Part shown: one piece after another, positions 25,197-34,686 of the stretch
Numbering within the stretch: position 1 is the stretch's first letter
Layout of the letters: each line of letters starts with the position of its first letter
DNA from: Skermanella stibiiresistens SB22
Lineage (GTDB): Bacteria > Pseudomonadota > Alphaproteobacteria > Azospirillales > Azospirillaceae
NCBI RefSeq assembly: GCF_000576635.1
Contig: NZ_AVFL01000023.1
Span: 1 to 64,000 of the forward strand
DNA length: 64,000 nucleotides
Direction of reading: 5' to 3'
Position numbers and translations under genes: made by a program
Notes under the pieces: generated by a model
The model's database searches: none
Seen by the model: the letters and a program-made list of their open reading frames with translations, nothing else
Told to the model about the DNA's origin: nothing

Positions 25197-27397
25197 TGCG
25201 CGGGAACCGTTTCGGAGGACTCTTTCGCGGCGCCGCGGCGGGTGACGGCGCCTTTGCAGATGTTCCAAGCGGCCGGCAGGCCACGCGTCAGCGCCAGACC
25301 GGTCAGGAAGGCGAAGCTGCGGAGCGCGGATCTCTCCGCCGGAACGCGGCCTTGCCAGCGCTTGGCCCAGATCCGGCTGTTGCCGTAGACCAAGTGGACG
25401 GCATGCGCCGCCTCGGTCTGGCTGACCGGATTGAACTCGCAGCCGATCGAGAATGTGCCGCCCGAGACGGACATGCGCCTGACGCGCAGCGTGATCGGCT
25501 TCTCGATCTCCTCGTCTTGGGTCGGCGCCAGCAGGGTCACGATCATCGACTCGCTCAGATGCGACCGCGCCGGTATCGGCAGCTCGATGTTCAGCCCATT
25601 GGCCGACCCGTTGAGGACCTGCGCCGGGAAGCTGATGCCGTCGAGTTTCAGGACCGCCGGGACTTGCAGGCCGATGCGGGGAAAGCGGCGGATCTGGCGC
25701 TGCTCATAGACCGCTCCCAATCCCGCCAGCGCCAGCAGCAGGCTGATGCCGTTCCAGAACGCGACGATGCCGATGATCTCTCGGCTGTCGGGAAGGACGA
25801 TGAAGCGCCAGACAGCCGCCACCATGCCAGCGGACAGGATAAGAACCATCCACACGAAGGGCCCGGCCAAGGGGGAGGCGCGGTTGGATGTCATGGTCTC
25901 GCCCTTCGCCGTCACCTTGAATTGGGGTGCGCGGGGATTCCACAGCACCGACAGCACGGCGCGGGACAGGTGGAGCGAGAGCACGTATTCGTAGAGTTCG
26001 GAGATGAACGGCCAACGAACCTTGCCGTTCAGGATGTTCGGCAACATCACGCTGGCGACGATATGGGGCAGTATATAGGCGAAGAACTCCGGCACATTGG
26101 TCCGGACGATCTGGAGGCCGAAGAACAGGTAGCATAGCGGGCCCAGCACGAAGATTGGCCGGATGAAGACGAAGAACCAGTACAGGCTGTTGCTGAGGTA
26201 GCAAAGCCGTTGGGCCACGGTCAGGCCCCGGCGCCACAGCACGTTCTTGAGCAGCAGGATCTGGATCATGCCCTGCGCCCAGCGTGACCGCTGGCCGATG
26301 AAGCTGACGAAGCTCTCCGGCTGGAGACCGGCGATCAGGGGTTCGTCGAGATAGGCGCTGCGATAGCCCTGGGCATGCAGGTCCATCGCGGTCTCGCAAT
26401 CCTCGGTGATGCTGGTGCCGCTGATGCCGCCAACCTCCTCAAGGGCGGTCCGGCGGAGCAGCGCCGCCGAGCCGCAGAAGAAGGCGGCGTTCCAACGGTC
26501 GAGACCGGGCTGGATGTTGCGGTAGAACAGCTCGTTCTCGCTCGGCATCCGGGGGAATGTGCGGAGGTTGTATTCGACCGGATCGGGATTGAGGAAGAAG
26601 TGCGGCGTCTGGACCAGCGCGATGCCGGGGTCCTTGACGAAGAAACCGACCGTCTTCAGCAGGAAGTCGGACGATGGGACGTGGTCCGCGTCCAGGATGG
26701 CGATCAGGTCGCCGCCGATCTTGGACAGCGAGGCGTTGATGTTGCCCGCCTTGGCGTGCTCGTTGCGCTCACGCGTCAGGTAGATGGCCCCAGTCGCGGC
26801 GCAAAGCTCCTTCAGCTTCTCCGCCCGCCTGCGCGCGGCGTCCGCCTTCAAGGCGTCGGCTTGGTTGCATTTCTGCGCGGTCCCGCCGTCGTCCAGCAGG
26901 TAGACCTTGAACTTCGACTTTGGATAATCCAGCGAAACCGCCGCCGTCAGGGTGATCAGCAGCAGATTGGCCTCCTCGTCATAGGTCGGGATGACGATGT
27001 CGACCGAGGGCAGATCCGGATCGGTGACGTCGATCGGGATCGATTTCCGGTTGAGCGGATTGCTGATCACGAAGGTGCTCAGCAGGAACATCATGAAGGA
27101 GAAGATCTCGGCGACGTAGAGGATCATCCCCGGCACGAAGTTGACCAGATCGTCAGGCGCGGGGAGCGTGTTGGTCGTCCGCCAGATGATGTATCGGATC
27201 GTCACGAAGGCGGCGAAGGAAATCCCAAGGATACGCCCCGTCCGATGCGTCTTCAGCGAGGAAATCAGGAACAGGGCCGCGACGAAGGACCAAGCGACGA
27301 GAAGCTGCGCCTCAAGGCTGACTGGCAGGGTTGCCGAACATCCGATCGCGGTGAGAAGCACTAACCAGAGAGCGCGTGAAAGCAACTTGCGAACCAT
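25193..27397 (-). CDS. bcsA: Cellulose synthase catalytic subunit BcsA
   Basis: A 734-residue membrane family 2 glycosyltransferase that makes beta-1,4-glucan from UDP-glucose. The active-site motifs are in order: DDG (169-171), DAD (236-238), FFCGS (306-310), TED (331-333) and QRSRW (369-373). Several membrane helices flank the catalytic domain. The C-terminal PilZ domain has RRFPR (570-574, RxxxR) and NGSANG (596-601), so c-di-GMP should activate it. It is the first gene of the five-gene operon. Confidence 0.93.
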   Translation of the reverse strand: MVRKLLSRALWLVLLTAIGCSATLPVSLEAQLLVAWSFVAALFLISSLKTHRTGRILGISFAAFVTIRYIIWRTTNTLPAPDDLVNFVPGMILYVAEIFSFMMFLLSTFVISNPLNRKSIPIDVTDPDLPSVDIVIPTYDEEANLLLITLTAAVSLDYPKSKFKVYLLDDGGTAQKCNQADALKADAARRRAEKLKELCAATGAIYLTRERNEHAKAGNINASLSKIGGDLIAILDADHVPSSDFLLKTVGFFVKDPGIALVQTPHFFLNPDPVEYNLRTFPRMPSENELFYRNIQPGLDRWNAAFFCGSAALLRRTALEEVGGISGTSITEDCETAMDLHAQGYRSAYLDEPLIAGLQPESFVSFIGQRSRWAQGMIQILLLKNVLWRRGLTVAQRLCYLSNSLYWFFVFIRPIFVLGPLCYLFFGLQIVRTNVPEFFAYILPHIVASVMLPNILNGKVRWPFISELYEYVLSLHLSRAVLSVLWNPRAPQFKVTAKGETMTSNRASPLAGPFVWMVLILSAGMVAAVWRFIVLPDSREIIGIVAFWNGISLLLALAGLGAVYEQRQIRRFPRIGLQVPAVLKLDGISFPAQVLNGSANGLNIELPIPARSHLSESMIVTLLAPTQDEEIEKPITLRVRRMSVSGGTFSIGCEFNPVSQTEAAHAVHLVYGNSRIWAKRWQGRVPAERSALRSFAFLTGLALTRGLPAAWNICKGAVTRRGAAKESSETVPAQ

Positions 27398-27701
27398 GAA
27401 TAAGGTCCATTCTTTCCCCGTCCTCCGATAGGTCAGGTTCCATCAGATCGTTATGGCCTGCCTTGCTAAACATTTACTTAATAGATGCACGAGAAGCAGC
27501 TTACGTTATGTCGAGATAACAAGAATAAATGCTATAAAAGTCTCTTTATACTGACCGATGTCAAAACGGATACTTTACAAAAGACATAGCTCATTCGGTG
27601 GTGTGGTCACGCCGTGACGTTCCCTGTTGGTGGGTGTTGAGGGTTGGGCGGGCGCCATCCGGCGGACCCGCGCGAGACCAGGCAATTCACGGGAGGCCAC
27701 C
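27398..27701. promoter_or_regulatory. Intergenic control region upstream of bcsA
   Basis: About 300 bases between the divergent bcsA and the small ORF at 27702. The middle (27460-27600) is distinctly AT-rich for this genome, as expected of promoters. A small inverted repeat GTTAT/ATAAC lies at 27505-27520. No gene is seen. Exact promoter boxes cannot be assigned. Confidence 0.4.
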
Positions 27702-27863
27702 ATGGCCGATGAGAACAAGAGCAATCAGGTTGACCAGGACCATCCCGACAGCGGCACGCCGGACGCCGGAAAGAAGGACGGCGCCAAGCAGAAAAGCGGC
27801 GCCGTCGATCAGGATGTCCAGGAGGAAGCGGCGGAGGAGCGGAAGGAAGGCGGCTACCAGTGA
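27702..27863 (+). CDS. Small hydrophilic protein, 53 residues
   Basis: A short protein made almost only of Asp, Glu, Lys, Gln, Gly and Ala, with no hydrophobic core, so probably disordered. GGGAGG lies 5 bases before the ATG, a strong ribosome site. Such small charged proteins are often stress- or starvation-linked, but no family is recognised. It lies divergent from the cellulose operon and ends 18 bases before the convergent hydrolase gene. Confidence 0.5.
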   Translation: MADENKSNQVDQDHPDSGTPDAGKKDGAKQKSGAVDQDVQEEAAEERKEGGYQ

Positions 27864-27881
27864 CGCATCACCGGTGATGCG

Positions 27882-29135
27882 TCATCCGTGATCCGTCCCG
27901 CCCGGTTCCGTCCAGCGCGCCATCAGCGCGTTCGACGGCAGGGCGGGATCGACCAGTTTCCGGGCGGTCTCGACCCCGGCGACCGGCAGGCCGTCGGGCT
28001 TCAGTACGCCAATCTGGACCAGCACGGAGGCTTGATCCCAGTAGATGTGCTCGTTGTAAAGCTTGTCGCCCCGGAAGTTGATGATCGCGATCAGAGGGAT
28101 CTCGACATATTTGCCGGTTGGTGGGATCCCGGGGATCATCCAGTCGATCTCGCGGTCATGGGTGAAGCAGAACAGCATCTCATCCACCACCCGGTCGGCC
28201 CCGACGGTGCGGGAGATCGGGATCAGCTTGGTGTCCCCAGGGTTCCCGTGGACGAAATGCTTCAGGTAGAAGTGATGGAGTTGCTGGTACCCATAGCCGC
28301 CGGTCATGGTCGGGATGTGGTTGACGTAGGGCTCGGCGACCATGGTCGACATGGTGGCGTCGACATCTCGGGTTCCGAACTCGTATTCGCAGTGCTTGTC
28401 CCACAGCGCCGACAGATCATAGCGTGGTCCCATCGCCTTGCGGAACACCGCGATCGAGCGTGAATGCGCCATCAACGCCGCCGGCTTGTTGAAATGCGGA
28501 CCAGGGCGGTTGAAGGCGTGGCCAGCCTCCGGATACGCGAAGACCTCGACATCGGGACGGCCGGCGAAGGCGGCGCGGATCCTCTCGATGGTCTCCGGCG
28601 GTGAGATCCTGTCGGTGGCGCCGAAATGCAGCGTCAGAGGGCAGGAGACGCCACCCGCCTCGTCCAGCAGCTTGTCGATGCCGCCGCCGTAGTAGCCGAC
28701 CGCCGCGTCGACCTCGAGGCGCGCGGCGCTCAGATAGGCCAAGCGCCCACCCAGGCAGAAACCGACGACGCCGACCGCCTTCCGCCCATCGGGACCGGTC
28801 ACCTCCGGCAGGGCGCGGGCCGCGGCGACGGTCGAACCGATGTCGCGGACTCCCTGGTCGATGTCGAAGCGGGACAGCAGGTCCAGCGCCTTCTCCCGCT
28901 CGGCGCCCTCATAGCCAAGTTCGACATCCCGCTCGACCCGCCAGAACACGTCCGGAGCCAGAACGACATAACCTTCCTCGGCGTAGAACTCGGCGACATC
29001 CCGGATATGCGCGTTGATGCCGAAGATCTCCGGCAACAGAATGATCGCGGGGCCGCCGCCCGACCGTGGCACCGCCTTGTAGGCCCGGAACCGCTCGCCG
29101 CCTTCCGCTTCGATCTCGATGAATCCGCCACTCAT
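27882..29135 (-). CDS. Dienelactone hydrolase fused to a SnoaL-like domain
   Basis: A 417-residue two-domain protein. The N-terminal half is a dienelactone-hydrolase-type alpha/beta hydrolase with Cys127 in GFCLGG, Asp175 and His206 in AGHAF, plus the conserved Glu36. The C-terminal half (about 240-417) resembles a SnoaL/NTF2-like fold (KHCEYEFGTRDVDATMSTM). The fusion suggests a small-molecule lactone or ester substrate. ATG 29135 starts the conserved domain; the longer frame is not convincing. It is divergent from the catalase-like gene. Confidence 0.8.
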   Translation of the reverse strand: MSGGFIEIEAEGGERFRAYKAVPRSGGGPAIILLPEIFGINAHIRDVAEFYAEEGYVVLAPDVFWRVERDVELGYEGAEREKALDLLSRFDIDQGVRDIGSTVAAARALPEVTGPDGRKAVGVVGFCLGGRLAYLSAARLEVDAAVGYYGGGIDKLLDEAGGVSCPLTLHFGATDRISPPETIERIRAAFAGRPDVEVFAYPEAGHAFNRPGPHFNKPAALMAHSRSIAVFRKAMGPRYDLSALWDKHCEYEFGTRDVDATMSTMVAEPYVNHIPTMTGGYGYQQLHHFYLKHFVHGNPGDTKLIPISRTVGADRVVDEMLFCFTHDREIDWMIPGIPPTGKYVEIPLIAIINFRGDKLYNEHIYWDQASVLVQIGVLKPDGLPVAGVETARKLVDPALPSNALMARWTEPGGTDHG

Positions 29136-29270
29136 GTAGGCACTCCCGATCTCACGTGCTTGGAACAGTCTGTCTACCGCGCGATCGGTGGCGCGTACAG
29201 GCGGGAACGAGAAGTCGATGATTTGGTTATCGCCATAAACCAGTTGATCACGATCCGGAAGATGACAATC

Positions 29271-30365
29271 ATGACCGCGCCCCCAATCCCATACTCCCCG
29301 TCCGTCGAGACGGTGGAACCCGACGAGGCGGAGACGATCGCCGATCTCGTCGCCACCATGCGGAAGATCAGCGAGACCACATTCAGGGATGGTGGGCACG
29401 CCTTGAGAAGCGTCCACGCCAAGAGCCATGGCCTTCTGCAAGGCGAGTTGCGGGTGCTCGACGGTCTGCCGTCCGAACTGGCGCAAGGAATGTTCGCGCG
29501 CCCGGCAACCTACCCGGTGGTGCTGCGGTTCTCGACCAATCCAGGAGATATATTGGACGACAGCATCACCGTCCCGCGCGGCTTGGCGATCAAGGTCGTC
29601 GGTGTCGAGGGCGAGCGGCTTCCCGGATCGGAGGGAGCCGCGACGCAGGACTTCGTGATGGTCAATGCCCCGGCCTTCGCGGCGCCCACCGTGAAGAAGT
29701 TTCTAGGCAACCTCAAGCTGCTCGCCGCCACGACCGATCAGCCGCAGATCCTGAAGAAGGTGATCTCCACCGTCCTGCGCGGCGCCGAAAGTGTGGTCGA
29801 GACCTTCGGCGGCGAGAGCGCCGCGTTGAAGACCATGGGCGGCCATCCCCAGACCCATCCTCTGGGCGAGACCTTCCACACCCAGACGCCTTACCGGTAT
29901 GGCGCCAACATCGCCAAGCTGTCGGTGGCTCCCGTGTCGGCCGAAATGACGGCGCTGACGGGCGACAAGCTCGCCACATCGGGCCAACCCAACGTGCTGC
30001 GCGAGTCCATCGTGGATTTCTTCGGGACCCAGTCCGGGACGTGGGAGGTGCGCGTCCAGCTCCAAACCGACGCGGAGGCGATGCCGATCGAGGACGCCTC
30101 CGTCCCCTGGCCGGAGGACAAGAGCCCCTACGTCACCGTCGCCCGCATCACGGTCCCGGCGCAGCCCGCCTGGAGCGACACGCGCTCCCACGCGGTGGAC
30201 GACGGCCTGGCGTTCAGCCCGTGGCACGGCTTGGCGGCGCACCGCCCGCTCGGCTCGATCAACCGCGCCCGCAAACCCGCCTACGAGATGTCGGCGGGCT
30301 ACAGGGCGGAACACAACGGCTGCCCGATCCACGAGCCAGACGCCGGGATCAAGTTGCCGGGCTAG
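29271..30365 (+). CDS. Catalase-family (SrpA-like) heme protein
   Basis: A 364-residue member of the catalase-related small-subunit group. It has the distal histidine region RSVHAKSHG (46-54), a FSTNPGDILDDS segment and the C-terminal WHGLAAHRPLGSINRARKP. These mini-catalase-like proteins bind heme and may act as peroxidases or in lipid peroxide chemistry; full catalase activity is not certain. ATG 29271 has CGGAAG upstream and is preferred over ATG 29262. It is divergent from the DLH-SnoaL gene, with about 135 bases between. Confidence 0.8.
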   Translation: MTAPPIPYSPSVETVEPDEAETIADLVATMRKISETTFRDGGHALRSVHAKSHGLLQGELRVLDGLPSELAQGMFARPATYPVVLRFSTNPGDILDDSITVPRGLAIKVVGVEGERLPGSEGAATQDFVMVNAPAFAAPTVKKFLGNLKLLAATTDQPQILKKVISTVLRGAESVVETFGGESAALKTMGGHPQTHPLGETFHTQTPYRYGANIAKLSVAPVSAEMTALTGDKLATSGQPNVLRESIVDFFGTQSGTWEVRVQLQTDAEAMPIEDASVPWPEDKSPYVTVARITVPAQPAWSDTRSHAVDDGLAFSPWHGLAAHRPLGSINRARKPAYEMSAGYRAEHNGCPIHEPDAGIKLPG

Positions 30366-30383
30366 GGCTTTCGACATGGCCCA

Positions 30384-30770
30384 TCACGGAAGTTGAGCCG
30401 ACGTCACTTTGTGGATGGCTATGGGGTCGGGCTCGATCAAGATTTCCATGTTGTCGATTGGCCCATGGGAGGCGATGTGCGCGAGCGCTTTGCCGAACGC
30501 GGCAAGCTGATAGGCGCGGCCACGCGTCGCGTCGGCGATGAACACGACACCAGCGTGAAACACTTGGCGGTTTCGATACCGCGTCCGGAACTCCTCGATA
30601 TTGTTGGTCACCAAAGTGTACCCCTCGGCTTCCACAAGCTTGAGAAGCACGGGGTCACCGTCGTTCTCGCGACCTAGCGTACGGACATGGTATGCCTCAT
30701 GTCCGTACGCCCAAGCTGAACCTTCGAGTTGTGGGGTGAGATTGGCGTCAATCAAAAAACGGTACTTCAC
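30384..30770 (-). CDS. DUF5615 PIN-like toxin
   Basis: A 128-residue PIN-like nuclease domain: FLIDANLTPQL (Asp8), then ENDGDPVLLKLVEAEGYTLVTNN (acidic site) and GVVFI. DUF5615 proteins are toxins of type II modules whose antitoxins carry DUF433. This one starts at GTG 30770, overlapping the antitoxin stop by 4 bases. It is somewhat longer than the usual ~110 residues. Confidence 0.8.
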   Translation of the reverse strand: MKYRFLIDANLTPQLEGSAWAYGHEAYHVRTLGRENDGDPVLLKLVEAEGYTLVTNNIEEFRTRYRNRQVFHAGVVFIADATRGRAYQLAAFGKALAHIASHGPIDNMEILIEPDPIAIHKVTSAQLP

Positions 30771-31357
30771 ACATCCCGGCCTTTCCCCAAGGGTCTCCCC
30801 CTTTGGGGGTATAGCCTATCGAAAAGGACCGCAAGCTCGATCATCTCGTCTGTGATCCGAGGGAAGTCCTCCGCGATCTCCCGGCGGTCAACCTTGTTAT
30901 GGACCAGGCCTGCGACGTGGCGGACAAGAACGCGGGTTCCCTTGAAGGTCGGTGCTCCGCCTTGAACGTCCTCATCCATGACGATCAATTCGCGGATGCG
31001 CTCGATCTTCGCCAATCGCTCCGTCACGAGTTTGGCGAGTTCGGAACTCTTGAACGTCGTCACCACGCAGTGTTCGGTGTGGTCGACATCCTCGACTTCC
31101 GAAAGCCCATCGGCATCCCTGATCGCGTCCGCGACCTTCCCCTCGATACGCTTTCGCACCGGCGCTGGATAGTGTTTGAGGCGCTCCGCCACCGCGAGTT
31201 CGAAGGTGCCGCGGAGGTCGAGCGTCCGTTGCCGGGGTAAATTGGCGACCGTCGTGACTCGGTGGTTCTCGAAGGCCTTGGTGACCTTCCCATAATCCAC
31301 ATCGGCGACAAACGAGGCCTCCCGCGCCGTCAACGCCGTTTCCATCCCGAGCGCCAT
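30767..31357 (-). CDS. DUF433 antitoxin with N-terminal extension
   Basis: A 196-residue protein. The C-terminal third (about 120-190) is a DUF433 domain: GGAPTFKGTRVLVRHVAGLVHN and EDFPRITDEMIELAVLFDRLY, a small winged DNA-binding fold. The N-terminal 115 residues form a separate, less usual domain (REASFVADVDYGKVTKAF, DLRGTFELAVAERLKHY), possibly for DNA binding or dimerisation. It lies before the toxin and 8 bases after a large palindrome, consistent with autoregulation. A nearby later start (Met5) is possible. Confidence 0.78.
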   Translation of the reverse strand: MALGMETALTAREASFVADVDYGKVTKAFENHRVTTVANLPRQRTLDLRGTFELAVAERLKHYPAPVRKRIEGKVADAIRDADGLSEVEDVDHTEHCVVTTFKSSELAKLVTERLAKIERIRELIVMDEDVQGGAPTFKGTRVLVRHVAGLVHNKVDRREIAEDFPRITDEMIELAVLFDRLYPQRGRPLGKGRDV

Positions 31358-31365
31358 GTCCGTTC

Positions 31366-31402
31366 CCCATAAATATACCCCGTCTCAGGGTATATTTATG
31401 GG
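31366..31402. promoter_or_regulatory. Palindromic operator of the DUF433/DUF5615 module
   Basis: Fifteen-base perfect arms, CCCATAAATATACCC (31366-31380) and its complement (31388-31402), flank a 7-base spacer. The repeat ends 8 bases before the antitoxin ATG and includes TATATT-like -10 sequence. Binding here would block the module's own promoter. The AT-rich arms stand out in this GC-rich DNA. Confidence 0.7.
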
Positions 31403-31467
31403 AAATAAGCTACCCGATCAAGATGGTCGATGGACCGAAGCACAACGGCATCCACCGAGGTTGAACC

Positions 31468-32856
31468 TCAAGCCGTCGGGAATTCCGTCGCGACGAAGTC
31501 CTCGATGTCCTTGAGGGTGCGGGCGAAGCGGGAGACGACTTCGCGGATCTGCTCCTCGGTGATGATCAGCGGGGGGCAGAAGGCGATGGTGTCTCCGATG
31601 GCGCGGATGATCAGGCCGTGTTCGTGGCCCTGCTGGAAGAACTTGGCTCCGACCTTGCCGAAGGGGTCGAACTTGGCCTTGGTCGCCTTGTCGGCCACCA
31701 GTTCCACCGCCGCGATCAAGCCGACGCCGCGAACCTCTCCCACCAGGGGGTGGTCGGCGAACCGGCGCAGTTCCGCTTGCAGGACCTCGCCGACGATGGC
31801 GGCGTTCTCCATCAATCCGCGCTCCTCGATGATGTCGAGGTTCTCCATCGCGACGGCGGTGGCGACCGGGTGGCCGCTGGTGGTGAAGCCGTGGCCGAAG
31901 CTGCCGATCTCGGCGGATTGGTCGGCGATGCCCTGGTAGATCTTGTCGCTGAACAGGATGGCCGCCAGCGGCTGGTAGGACGATGTCAGCTGCTTGGAGA
32001 TGACCAGGATGTCCGGCTTGATGTTGAAGCGCTCGCAGGCGAACTTGGTGCCGGTGCGGCCGAAGCCGTTGATCACCTCGTCGGCGACCACCAGCACGTC
32101 GTAGCGGCGGCAGACCTCCTGGACCTTCTCCCAATATGTGGCGGGCGGAACCAGCACGCCGCCGGCGCCCATCACCGGCTCGCCGATGAAGGCGGCGACG
32201 GTCTCGGGGCCCTCCTCCAGGATCTTCGCCTCCAGCTCGGCGGCGAGGCGGTCGGCGAAGGCCTCCTCGGTCTCGCCCGGCTCCGACCAGCGGTAGTGGT
32301 GCGGGCATCCGACATGCTTCATCATCGGCAGCGGCAGGTCGAAGCCGCGCTGGTTGATCGGCAACCCGGTCAGGCTGCCCGACGCGATGGTGATGCCGTG
32401 ATAGCCGCTGATCCGCGAGATGAACTTCTTCTTCTCGGGCTTGCCGATGGCGTTGTTGTAGTACCAGACCATCTTGACGACGGTGTCGTTCGCCTCGGAT
32501 CCGGAATTGGTGAAGAAGACGCGCGACAGCCCGTTCGGCGCCATCTTGACCAGACGCTCGGCCAGCAGGATCGAGGGTTCGTGCGCCTTGCCGGAGAAGG
32601 TGTGGTAATAGGGCAGCTTGGCCATCTGCCGGGCGGCGGCGTCGACCAGCCGCTTCTCGCCGAAGCCGACCGCGACGCTCCACAGGCCGGCCATCGCCTC
32701 GATATACTGCTTCCCGGAGTCGTCGTAGACGTAGACACCCTCGCCGCGGTCGATGATGATCGGACCGACCTCCTCGTGGCGGCGGGCGTTGGTGTAGGGA
32801 TGCAGCTGGTAGGTGATATCCCGGGCGTGCAGGGAGTTCAGCGCGACATTCATCAT
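31468..32856 (-). CDS. Class III aminotransferase (omega-amino acid type)
   Basis: A 462-residue PLP enzyme of class III. It has NSGSEAND (117-124) for phosphate binding, VVADEVINGFGRTG (Asp259, cofactor pyridine) and Lys288 in VISKQLTSSY. It transfers the amino group of an omega-amino acid, diamine or beta-amino acid to a keto acid, usually pyruvate. Two ATG codons (32856, 32853) give nearly the same start. It is the last gene of the Hyu operon and lies 79 bases after hyuB; the substrate is presumably a product of that pathway. Confidence 0.85.
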   Translation of the reverse strand: MMNVALNSLHARDITYQLHPYTNARRHEEVGPIIIDRGEGVYVYDDSGKQYIEAMAGLWSVAVGFGEKRLVDAAARQMAKLPYYHTFSGKAHEPSILLAERLVKMAPNGLSRVFFTNSGSEANDTVVKMVWYYNNAIGKPEKKKFISRISGYHGITIASGSLTGLPINQRGFDLPLPMMKHVGCPHHYRWSEPGETEEAFADRLAAELEAKILEEGPETVAAFIGEPVMGAGGVLVPPATYWEKVQEVCRRYDVLVVADEVINGFGRTGTKFACERFNIKPDILVISKQLTSSYQPLAAILFSDKIYQGIADQSAEIGSFGHGFTTSGHPVATAVAMENLDIIEERGLMENAAIVGEVLQAELRRFADHPLVGEVRGVGLIAAVELVADKATKAKFDPFGKVGAKFFQQGHEHGLIIRAIGDTIAFCPPLIITEEQIREVVSRFARTLKDIEDFVATEFPTA

Positions 32857-32935
32857 GTGATCCGTGGTTTCAGGTTCGCCGCGCGCTCCTCGCCATGGGG
32901 AGAGGCGCGCGCGGCAGGGTAAGTCCCGACCCCGC

Positions 32936-34648
32936 TCAGGCGGTCTCGGTTTGGCGGACGGATTTAACCTTATAAACCGTTTCCGCCTGTTCCGGTGTGA
33001 TGAAGCCGTCGAGCAGGTCGGCTTCGACCAGCGCCGGATCGCGCTCCTCCACCGGACCCCAGCCGCCACCGGCGGGCGAGGTGATCTTGATGCGGTCGCC
33101 GGGCTTGATCGGCACGTTGGCGAACTTGCTGGGCGACGGCTTGTTGAAGGCCTGCGTGATCGTCAGCCATTCCTCCGAACCGGCGCGCATCATGAACAGT
33201 TCGGCCTTGCCGCCATCCTGGCCCTCGTGGATGCCCCAGGGCGACAGCTTCTGGCGGTCGCTCATGTAGCTGAAGGTCATCTCGGTGTCGGTGCAGCGCA
33301 CCGTCTTGCTGAGCGACAGCCCGCCGCGGAACTGGCCGGGGCCGCCGGAGCCGTCGACCAGCTTGAACTCCTCGACGTGCCAGGGATAGCGGAACTCGAA
33401 GACCTCGACCGGGATGTGCGGGCAGTTGCCGTTGATGCCGCCGACCGCGTCGTTGCCGTCGGCGTTGGCGCGGCCGCCCCAGCCGACCGGCGTCAGGTCG
33501 TAGCAGCAGAAGAACTCGCCGGTCTGCTTGTCGGTGCCGCCGAACAGGAAGTTGGAGTGCGAGGCGCCGTCGGTCGCGGCCGAGCGCTCCTTGAGGCCGG
33601 GCGCCAGCGCGCCCATGATCGTGTTGGCGATCCGGCAGTGGGTTTCCGTGTTGCCGCCGACCGACGGGCCGGGGAAGTTGACGTTGACCACGCTGCCCGG
33701 CGGGGCGAGGATCCGGATCGGCCGGAAGCAGCCGGAATTCTTGGGAATCGAGGCGTCGGTCAGCTGCAGCACGGCGTTGTAGGCGGCGCCCCAGGCGACA
33801 CCCAGCGTCGCGTTGATCGGCCCCTTCGCCTGCTTCGAGCTGCCGTGGTAATCGACGATCAGATCGTCGCCGTCGACCAGCACTTCGGCGCGGATCTTGT
33901 ACGGGATGGCCTCGATCCCGTCGTCCTCCATGTAATCCTCGAAGACGTAGCGGCCGTCGGGGATCTTGGCGATCTCGGCGCGCATGCGGCGCTCCGAATA
34001 ATCCATCAGGGCCGCGACATGCTCGCGGAAGCCCTCGATGCCGTGCTTGCGGGCGAGATCGGCCATGCGGCGCTCGCCCAAGTCGACCGCCGCGATCATG
34101 GCGCGGAAGTCGCCGTAGTTGTAGCGGGGTGTGCGCACATTGGCGAGCAGCAGGCGCCAGACGTCGTCGACGTCCTTGCCGGCCCGTTTGATCTTGACCG
34201 GAGGGACGCGCATGCCCTCGTGGAACACCTCGGTCGCCTCGCCGGCGAACCCGGCCGGGGCCATGCCGCCGACCTCGCAGACGTGGCCGATGGCGACCGA
34301 GAAGCCGATCAGCGCGCCATCCACGAAGACCGGCTTGAAGAAGGTGTGTTCCGGCGTGTGCAGACCACCCCGGTAGGGATCGTTGTGCAGGATGACGTCG
34401 CCCTCCTCCAGGTCTGCGATGTCGATCTCCTGCACGCAGGAGCGCAGCAGCAGGGGCATGCCGCCGATCATGCTGGGGCAGAAGTCGCCGGTGGCGACCA
34501 GCTCGCCGGTCGGCAAGGCCAGGCCGCAGGTGAAGTCGAGCGATTCGCTGAAAATGGTCGAATAGGAGGTCCGCATCAGCGTGACGCCCATGTCGCGGCA
34601 GATCGACACCAGGATACCGCCGGCGATGTTCAGGGAAACCATGTCCAT
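32936..34648 (-). CDS. hyuB: Hydantoinase/oxoprolinase subunit B
   Basis: A 570-residue HyuB-family protein, the partner of HyuA in ATP-dependent opening of cyclic amides such as N-methylhydantoin or 5-oxoproline. Typical parts are GDFCPSMIGGMPLLLRSC, NDPYRGGLHTPEHTFFKPVF and GGNTETHCRIANTIMGAL. The full family length is present. The gene follows hyuA after 38 bases. The closeness of HyuAB to acetone carboxylase alpha/beta means the reaction is not proven by sequence. Confidence 0.88.
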   Translation of the reverse strand: MDMVSLNIAGGILVSICRDMGVTLMRTSYSTIFSESLDFTCGLALPTGELVATGDFCPSMIGGMPLLLRSCVQEIDIADLEEGDVILHNDPYRGGLHTPEHTFFKPVFVDGALIGFSVAIGHVCEVGGMAPAGFAGEATEVFHEGMRVPPVKIKRAGKDVDDVWRLLLANVRTPRYNYGDFRAMIAAVDLGERRMADLARKHGIEGFREHVAALMDYSERRMRAEIAKIPDGRYVFEDYMEDDGIEAIPYKIRAEVLVDGDDLIVDYHGSSKQAKGPINATLGVAWGAAYNAVLQLTDASIPKNSGCFRPIRILAPPGSVVNVNFPGPSVGGNTETHCRIANTIMGALAPGLKERSAATDGASHSNFLFGGTDKQTGEFFCCYDLTPVGWGGRANADGNDAVGGINGNCPHIPVEVFEFRYPWHVEEFKLVDGSGGPGQFRGGLSLSKTVRCTDTEMTFSYMSDRQKLSPWGIHEGQDGGKAELFMMRAGSEEWLTITQAFNKPSPSKFANVPIKPGDRIKITSPAGGGWGPVEERDPALVEADLLDGFITPEQAETVYKVKSVRQTETA

Positions 34649-34686
34649 GGGGGGATGATCCTCAGTTTCGCGTCAGGTTTGGCGGG

